The position numbers were made by a program, and so were the translations under genes. From NCBI GenBank assembly GCA_037625715.1, contig JASJHQ010000050.1, positions 1-13,635 of the forward strand: 13,635 nucleotides of DNA, read 5' to 3'. Origin of the DNA: JABAYQ01 sp018608925 (GTDB taxonomy: Bacteria; Bacteroidota; Bacteroidia; Flavobacteriales; UBA7312). Positions 8,788-13,635 of the stretch are shown piece after piece (the stretch's first letter is position 1; the number at the start of each line of letters is the position of its first letter). The notes below the pieces were generated by a model. It was not told the DNA's origin and did no database searches. It saw nothing but the letters and a program-made list of their open reading frames with translations.

Positions 8788-10428
8788 TTAGTAGACAATT
8801 CTATCTTTAGAATCGTACCAATTCTGATAGCTTTGCTGATAAGTATTCTCTACTTCTTTTCTCTTAATTTTCATCGACGGAGTAAGTAAATTGTTTTCCA
8901 TTGTCCATTCGGTATCAATAACCACCATTTTTCTTAGGTGCTCGTGCTGTTCGAATTTAAGATTTACAATATCTAATGTCTTTTTCAGACTATTAGTTAA
9001 TGCTTCTTTATCTTTTGTTTTTCCGTAATCAGAAATAGTTACCAAAGCTATTGGCTGAGGCAATCCGCTACCAACCACGCAAACCTGCTCAATATTTTTA
9101 TTAGCAGATAGCTTCATTTCGATTGGTGCAGGAGCAACATACTTAGCTTTAGACGTTTTAAACAAGTCTTTAACCCTTCCAGTAATTTTCAGGAATCCTT
9201 GATCGTCAATAAAACCTTCGTCACCAGTATATAACCATCCGTCTTTAATTGCTTCGCTACTTAACTTCTCTTCTTTATAGTAACCATCCATTAAAGCAAC
9301 GTGCTTAATTAGTATCTCTTTTTCGTTGCTAAGCTTTACTTCGCAGTTAGGAAGCGCTTTACCAACAAATCCGAATTTGATTTGATCGTTTAGAGTTACG
9401 TGAGAATAGCAACAGTTTTCGGTCATAGCATAAGCCTCTTGTAATTCTATCCCTAATCTTTTAAACCAATTAAGAACGGAAACAGGTATTGGAGCCGCAC
9501 CTGTAAATACGTTGGTAGCATTTTGCAATCCTAATCCCGATTTAATTTTCTTTTTAATTAAAGAAGAAATCCCAGGAATAGCTAAAAGTACATTTAGCTT
9601 CTTTTGTGGAAGTTTAGCTAATATTCCTTGCTGAAATTTAGTCCAAATACGAGGAACACCTAAAAATACGGTTGGCTTAGTATCGCTTAAGTTTTTAGCG
9701 AAAGTATCTAGGCTTTCTGCAAAAGAAACCATTCCACCCGAATATAAACTTCCCATTTGCACTAAAAGCCTTTCAGCAATATGGCAAAGTGGTAAGTAAG
9801 AAAAGAAGCGAGCTTCTTCTTTTAAATCTAATAGCGGAACAGCGTTAGAGGTTGCAAAAGAGAAATTATAAAACTTATGCATTACTCCTTTAGGCATTCC
9901 TGTAGTTCCTGAAGTGTAAATAATGGTAGCCAAATCAGAAGGATTTCTAATTACATCTTCTTTAATTGGCTCTACATCTTTTATAAGGTCGTCCCAAACA
10001 GGATAAGCTTCCACACTATAATGAGGGTATGTGATGCAAGCCATATCAGAAGGGATACCAGCTTTCATACTTTCAAAATCGTCTAGCTTACCAACAAAGA
10101 TCAATTTAGTCTGAGAATGGTCTAAAATCTGAGCAATAGAATCTGCCTTTAAATTAGGATATAAAGGAACAGAAACATGACCAGCCATCATAATAGCTAG
10201 ATCGGTCATTATCCAGTGTGCGCAGTTTTTAGATAATATAGCAATCTTGCTGTTAGGCTCTAAATCCTGACTCTTTAGATAAGCCGCCATTTTTCTAACT
10301 TGTAAAGCAGTTTCAGCCCAAGACCATTTATGCCAAACATCGTTTATTGGTTGACGCATATATAATTTCTCAGGGTTCTGCTTTTCCCAGTGGTAAAGCA
10401 TTTCTAAAGGAGACAGGTAAGGTTGCAT
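8788..10428 (-). CDS. Long-chain fatty acid--CoA ligase (AMP-forming)
   Basis: This 546-residue member of the ANL adenylate-forming superfamily activates fatty acids to acyl-CoA through an acyl-AMP intermediate. The phosphate-binding loop YTSGTTGMPKG is at 171-181, the A5-type motif YAMTEN at 333-338, YTGDEG at 400-405, and the hinge/linker region ITGRVKDLFKTSKAKYVAP at 415-433. The C-terminal catalytic lysine is probably Lys520 in LLTPSMKIKR. Overall layout and length fit the bacterial long-chain FadD/FAA-like branch; chain-length preference cannot be read. There is no signal peptide, so it is cytosolic or peripheral at the membrane. The gene stands alone, with a -7-like box just upstream and a 91-bp gap to purL. 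A link to purine synthesis is not implied. Confidence 0.93.
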   Translation of the reverse strand: MQPYLSPLEMLYHWEKQNPEKLYMRQPINDVWHKWSWAETALQVRKMAAYLKSQDLEPNSKIAILSKNCAHWIMTDLAIMMAGHVSVPLYPNLKADSIAQILDHSQTKLIFVGKLDDFESMKAGIPSDMACITYPHYSVEAYPVWDDLIKDVEPIKEDVIRNPSDLATIIYTSGTTGMPKGVMHKFYNFSFATSNAVPLLDLKEEARFFSYLPLCHIAERLLVQMGSLYSGGMVSFAESLDTFAKNLSDTKPTVFLGVPRIWTKFQQGILAKLPQKKLNVLLAIPGISSLIKKKIKSGLGLQNATNVFTGAAPIPVSVLNWFKRLGIELQEAYAMTENCCYSHVTLNDQIKFGFVGKALPNCEVKLSNEKEILIKHVALMDGYYKEEKLSSEAIKDGWLYTGDEGFIDDQGFLKITGRVKDLFKTSKAKYVAPAPIEMKLSANKNIEQVCVVGSGLPQPIALVTISDYGKTKDKEALTNSLKKTLDIVNLKFEQHEHLRKMVVIDTEWTMENNLLTPSMKIKRKEVENTYQQSYQNWYDSKDRIVY

Positions 10429-10444
10429 ATATTTTAAATTTTCC

Positions 10445-10452
10445 CAAATATA
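10445..10452 (-). promoter_or_regulatory. -7 box upstream of the acyl-CoA ligase gene
   Basis: The minus strand reads TATATTTG, a full match to the Bacteroidota -7 consensus, 16 bp before the ATG. No TTTG lies at the expected distance upstream (the nearest is only 11 bp away). The implied leader is very short. Confidence 0.3.
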
Positions 10453-10489
10453 AAGTTTTTATGCAAATTAGGGTTACACTAGCTCAAAT

Positions 10490-12337
10490 TCAAAACTGCC
10501 ATTTCAACAAGCATTTAAATTCTAATTTAGAGTCATTTTTATTAAAAAGACTAGAAGACTGATCGGACTTAATTTTAAAATAAGAAGTTAGTTTTCTCGA
10601 CAACTTATATTTAAATGTGAATATAATGGCCTGGCCCTTGTCATAATAAGCAGGAATAGTAAAAGCATATAAAACATCTGGCTCATAAGAATATACTCTG
10701 GAAGCATACGAATCGGTATCGTAAAAAACATATCTCAGCTTACAAGTCCATTTACTATCTAAAGGTTTGTAAGCAACTTCTTGAAAGAATAATTGCCCAG
10801 AAAGAGAGTCTACCAAATTATACTGAATACGGCTTTTGAAATGAAAATCGCCTAAGGAATAAATAGCTTGAAATCTATACTTAATCTGTTTATTAAAATA
10901 AGATTGATCAAGACCAAAATCATTGTTATTCAAATTTTGCTCCGATTTATATTGCCACCTCCACTCCAATCTATTTTTCTTGCTCCACTTGTGCTTTAGA
11001 TCAATAAAATGCTCCGTGCCTATTAAAGCATGCTCAGACAATCGGGCAACAGGTTTCGATTTAAAATTGTCTAAAAAATAAGTAAGCGACCACTTACGAT
11101 TTAGCTTTACAGTAAAAGAAGAAAAAATTCCTAACTCGTTAGTTACATTAGAGTTTTCTACAAAAGCATTTGCTTGAAAAGAATGGTAGTCTGGTGATAT
11201 ATTTCTTATTAAGAAAGAATAAGTAAGTCTTGGAGACAAATGAATGTTGCAACCGTTAATATAAGCACCCTTATTATTTATAGTAGCAAATTCTCCGAAG
11301 AAGTGAGCATTCTTATAGGTCAGAGAATAATCTAAACCAACTCCTAGCTGATTAAAAATGGTATCGGTATTGATTGCCACAGGTAATTGCCAACTATTAT
11401 AATTAGAATAGATAGAAGCATGGAAATTAGTATTGTGATAATGAAGCTTTACGCCCTTAGAAAAGTGTGAAATATTGTTTTTAGATAGCCTTTCACTTTC
11501 TGTTATATGATAGCCCGTGGTTTGTAATCGCACATATTGATTTTCGTTTGTTTCTGATAACGAGCCGTCCACTTTTTTGTTAGAATACCAAAAGTCGAAT
11601 TTTAACTTTTTACATTTTTTTGAAAAGGCCACTCCCCTATTAAAATGATACTCTCTTGTAGAACGATGGACCTTAATAGTAGGTGTGGACTTAAACAAAC
11701 TGAACGCAGATTTGCCAAAACCAAAACCTTGATGAATAAGTAAACCCTGACCTAATGACAAATCATAATCTCCAAGCCAGATTTTCGAGTTTTTAAAATC
11801 GTATCGAGCATAAGCAGAATTATAATCGGTAATGGATTCGCCTGCATCGTGTTCGTTTACAACTCCTGCTTTTATTCTTTTGCTTTCCAGACTATACTTT
11901 AGGTAATGTTTAAACTGACCGTTATGATAATTCTTATTCTTCTGAAAAAAAGTGAGCAAACGGTATTTGTAATGTTTAGAGCTAATAGCCGATTTAGAAT
12001 CAGTGCTTACAAAAGGAAGCAATAGCTCTATAGTTTTTCTTTGCAAAGACTGAATAGACTGCAATTCATATACCGAACGAAACATTCCTTTATCTTTTCT
12101 ATAAGAAATAATTGCTTTAGCAGCAATAGAGTTAACAAAAGGCAACTGCAGCAAATCATACTTAGTACAAGTATTTAAATTTATAGGGTTTTCTAAAATT
12201 CGATATAAGTCTTCTAATTGGTCTTCTTCTAATGATGCGTTCTCATGAACAAACAAAATTGCCTGGTCTTCTATCTCTTGAGAGTAAGAAATAGAATGAA
12301 TTACTAATAGAAGTGTCAAAAGTCGAATCATTTCCAT
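10490..12337 (-). CDS. Secreted helix-hairpin-helix protein with outer-membrane barrel-like C-terminus
   Basis: This 615-residue protein has a Sec signal peptide (hydrophobic LLTLLLVIHSISYS, cleavage likely before Gln20). A ComEA-like helix-hairpin-helix region spans about residues 50-105: PINLNTCTKYDLLQLPFV, then IAAKAIISYRKDKGMFRSVYEL. The remaining ~500 residues show alternating, aromatic-rich strands and end in a terminal Phe (LLKWQF), as many outer-membrane barrels do. Similar signal-peptide HhH proteins of 600-700 residues are common and uncharacterised in Bacteroidota. HhH motifs usually bind DNA, but a DNA-uptake role is not shown. The upstream barrel gene overlaps it. Its TGA forms ATGA with the third codon (ATG at 12331), so the true start may be that Met, giving 613 residues; the first ATG is kept here. 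No Shine-Dalgarno site is visible. Confidence 0.85.
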   Translation of the reverse strand: MEMIRLLTLLLVIHSISYSQEIEDQAILFVHENASLEEDQLEDLYRILENPINLNTCTKYDLLQLPFVNSIAAKAIISYRKDKGMFRSVYELQSIQSLQRKTIELLLPFVSTDSKSAISSKHYKYRLLTFFQKNKNYHNGQFKHYLKYSLESKRIKAGVVNEHDAGESITDYNSAYARYDFKNSKIWLGDYDLSLGQGLLIHQGFGFGKSAFSLFKSTPTIKVHRSTREYHFNRGVAFSKKCKKLKFDFWYSNKKVDGSLSETNENQYVRLQTTGYHITESERLSKNNISHFSKGVKLHYHNTNFHASIYSNYNSWQLPVAINTDTIFNQLGVGLDYSLTYKNAHFFGEFATINNKGAYINGCNIHLSPRLTYSFLIRNISPDYHSFQANAFVENSNVTNELGIFSSFTVKLNRKWSLTYFLDNFKSKPVARLSEHALIGTEHFIDLKHKWSKKNRLEWRWQYKSEQNLNNNDFGLDQSYFNKQIKYRFQAIYSLGDFHFKSRIQYNLVDSLSGQLFFQEVAYKPLDSKWTCKLRYVFYDTDSYASRVYSYEPDVLYAFTIPAYYDKGQAIIFTFKYKLSRKLTSYFKIKSDQSSSLFNKNDSKLEFKCLLKWQF

Positions 12338-13089
12338 TGGTAGCTAAAACCGAATTGAGTAGTAAAGCCAAGGTAAGAGTGATAAGCTACAAAAGAGTCA
12401 ATAGTCCAGTTAGTAAACAGATAAGAAATGCCGAACTTATTATTTTCGAGCTTATTGGAAGACACAAGCGACAAATCAAGAGAAGGAAGCAAATAATAAT
12501 TTATTTGAGTATTTACAGACAATGGAGTACCTCCGTCTTTTTCTACATATACTATGCCATCTACCTTTTCAGAAAAATGATAGCCAAAACCTAAAGAAAC
12601 GATTGTACTCTGAGAATTGGAAATAGTGTTTTTTAAATGAAAAGCTATATCGACACTTTGGTTAAACTTAAAAATAGAACCAAGTTCGAAACCTAAAGAA
12701 TGGAAAAACAGATTATTAAGGCTTGTGTTTTGGTAGTTGCTCTTAAAACCCAACAATAACTTATCGTCAAAAGACTTAGCAAACGTAAAACCTATATCTT
12801 TCACATTATACAAAGCGTCTCCGCTGTAATTAAAATTGAAACCTATTGCACCATACTTAACAGGACTCACAAAAACTAAGGAAGACTGACTTAATTCCGC
12901 AATAGCAAAGTAGTTATGATGCAAAACAGCAATGGCTTTATTTTGAACTAGCGCTATACCACTTATATTAGAGTTTTGTGACCATAAGCCAGTAGACAAT
13001 GGAGAAGTTCCTTTTACAAGAGAGTTTTGAATTTGACAAAAACCAAAAAAAGGAAGACAAAGCCATAAGATTAGCGTTGTAGTTTTCAT
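12328..13089 (-). CDS. Putative outer-membrane beta-barrel protein, PorV/PorQ-like
   Basis: This is a 253-residue secreted protein. Residues 1-18 form a hydrophobic signal peptide (TTTLILWLCLPFFGFC, then QIQ); the Cys at 18 lacks a convincing lipobox. The rest alternates hydrophobic and polar residues in short strands. The early pattern (ISGIALVQNKAIAVLHHNYF, later YGAIGFNFNYSG and LLLGFKSNYQ) recalls PorV/PorQ-type barrels of type IX secretion, but at 253 residues it is shorter than those and I cannot assign it. Its stop overlaps the start of the helix-hairpin-helix gene, so the two are probably co-expressed and may act together at the outer membrane. A terminator candidate lies between it and the upstream gene, suggesting the pair is a separate unit. 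Confidence 0.75.
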   Translation of the reverse strand: MKTTTLILWLCLPFFGFCQIQNSLVKGTSPLSTGLWSQNSNISGIALVQNKAIAVLHHNYFAIAELSQSSLVFVSPVKYGAIGFNFNYSGDALYNVKDIGFTFAKSFDDKLLLGFKSNYQNTSLNNLFFHSLGFELGSIFKFNQSVDIAFHLKNTISNSQSTIVSLGFGYHFSEKVDGIVYVEKDGGTPLSVNTQINYYLLPSLDLSLVSSNKLENNKFGISYLFTNWTIDSFVAYHSYLGFTTQFGFSYQWK

Positions 13090-13133
13090 AGCAATAAGAT
13101 TTCAAATCCTAAAATAGAAAATAAAATCTAAAT

Positions 13134-13164
13134 AAAAAAACGACCGAACAAATCCCTATTTGTT
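13134..13164 (-). terminator. Terminator candidate overlapping the stop of the upstream barrel gene
   Basis: On the minus strand AACAAAT (13164-13158) and ATTTGTT (13153-13147) form a perfect 7-bp stem around AGGG. Six bases later comes a run of seven T (13140-13134). The stop TAG (13158-13156) is inside the hairpin. The AT-rich stem and 6-nt gap make it a weak terminator. Confidence 0.45.
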
Positions 13165-13635
13165 AGCACCGAAGTAATAGCGATAGATTAAGGAGATAGA
13201 GGAGTTTTTAAATTGTCGAAAAGATTGGTCTTGTTGAATGCCATCTTTAAAATTTGTGATAGTAAAATCATCTACAACTTGAAAGCCTTTTTTGACTTTT
13301 AGAAGTAAAGCTTTTTCTCTACCTTTTTTTGATGTAAAACTACGTTGGACAGAAATTACCAAAGGGAAGTGAACGGGAGTGCCAGATGCTTCATTTAACA
13401 CCTCAAAACCTGCTGACCCAACTGACAAATCTTCAGAATAAACGAAATCTAAATCTACACCTACTCCAGCTAACAAATTAGATTTAATGTTTTTACTGAC
13501 ACCTAGAAAAATACTTAAATTAGAATATGAAGGAAAGATTGAATTATCAAAATTATTGACACTTAATAATAATCTTTTAGTTAAAATGGACAATCCGAAT
13601 TCATAATTAATTATAGGATTTTTATGATATACTAA
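13156..13635 (-). CDS. Barrel-like protein, 5' end missing (runs off window)
   Basis: The reading frame stays open to the window edge: codons upstream of the first possible TTG start (13593) read LVYHKNPIINYEFGL, in frame. The gene is therefore a 3' fragment of about 159 codons, and the TTG should not be taken as the start. The protein alternates strands (FPSYSNLSIFLGVSKNI, LLAGVGVDLDFVYS, HFPLVISVQRSF) and closes with SLIYRYYFGANK, a final strand rich in aromatics. This fits the C-terminal part of an outer-membrane beta-barrel. I recognise no named family. A hairpin with a T-run overlaps its stop codon and separates it from the next gene by 66 bp. Confidence 0.6.
   Translation of the reverse strand, partial: LVYHKNPIINYEFGLSILTKRLLLSVNNFDNSIFPSYSNLSIFLGVSKNIKSNLLAGVGVDLDFVYSEDLSVGSAGFEVLNEASGTPVHFPLVISVQRSFTSKKGREKALLLKVKKGFQVVDDFTITNFKDGIQQDQSFRQFKNSSISLIYRYYFGANK

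Noticed and set aside
10347..10562. 71-codon plus-strand frame over the start of the acyl-CoA ligase gene
   Set aside because: It overlaps two well-supported minus-strand genes and shows no protein features.
12313..12594. 93-codon plus-strand frame
   Set aside because: It is a shadow of the overlapping barrel and HhH genes, with basic low-complexity sequence typical of antisense frames.

Overview
The window looks like Bacteroidota chromosome, most likely Flavobacteriales. The evidence is the -33 TTTG / -7 TAnnTTTG promoters, the lack of Shine-Dalgarno sites, the AT-rich spacers, the rRNA character and the signal-peptide beta-barrel proteins ending in aromatic residues. The order is a tentative reading of the 16S sequence by eye. 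Every convincing gene lies on the minus strand, so biological order runs from high to low coordinates.

Region 1 (about 1-3100) is the 5' half of an rRNA operon: two tandem promoters, a leader, 16S rRNA, tRNA-Ile(GAU), tRNA-Ala(UGC) and the first ~890 nt of 23S rRNA. Both promoters match the Bacteroidota consensus and carry GC-rich discriminators. The leader and the first spacer form a long inverted repeat around 16S (a pre-16S processing stem). The 9-mer GTTCTTTGA occurs once in the leader and once just before 23S, like a boxA antitermination signal. The 16S 3' tail has an altered anti-Shine-Dalgarno core.

Region 2 (about 3100-3988) is roughly 0.9 kb of AT-rich DNA with no credible gene. It is not featureless: it holds a diverged direct repeat of ~82 bp and several good inverted repeats. 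It is the least explained part of the window.

Region 3 (3989-6396) is a two-gene unit with an ATGA overlap: an aromatic amino acid hydroxylase with two lineage-type additions (an insertion between its iron ligands and a ~265-residue C-terminal extension), then a short-chain dehydrogenase/reductase. The pairing suggests, but does not prove, a reductase that supplies or recycles the pterin cofactor.

Region 4 (6419-10452) holds purL (small-type FGAM synthase, purine synthesis), with two perfect hairpins between its stop codon and the hydroxylase, and an AMP-forming long-chain acyl-CoA synthetase with its own promoter-like -7 box.

Region 5 (10490-13635) encodes three envelope proteins: a secreted helix-hairpin-helix/beta-barrel protein, a small PorV/PorQ-like barrel overlapping it, and the 3' part of another barrel-like gene that runs off the window, with a hairpin terminator candidate at its stop codon.
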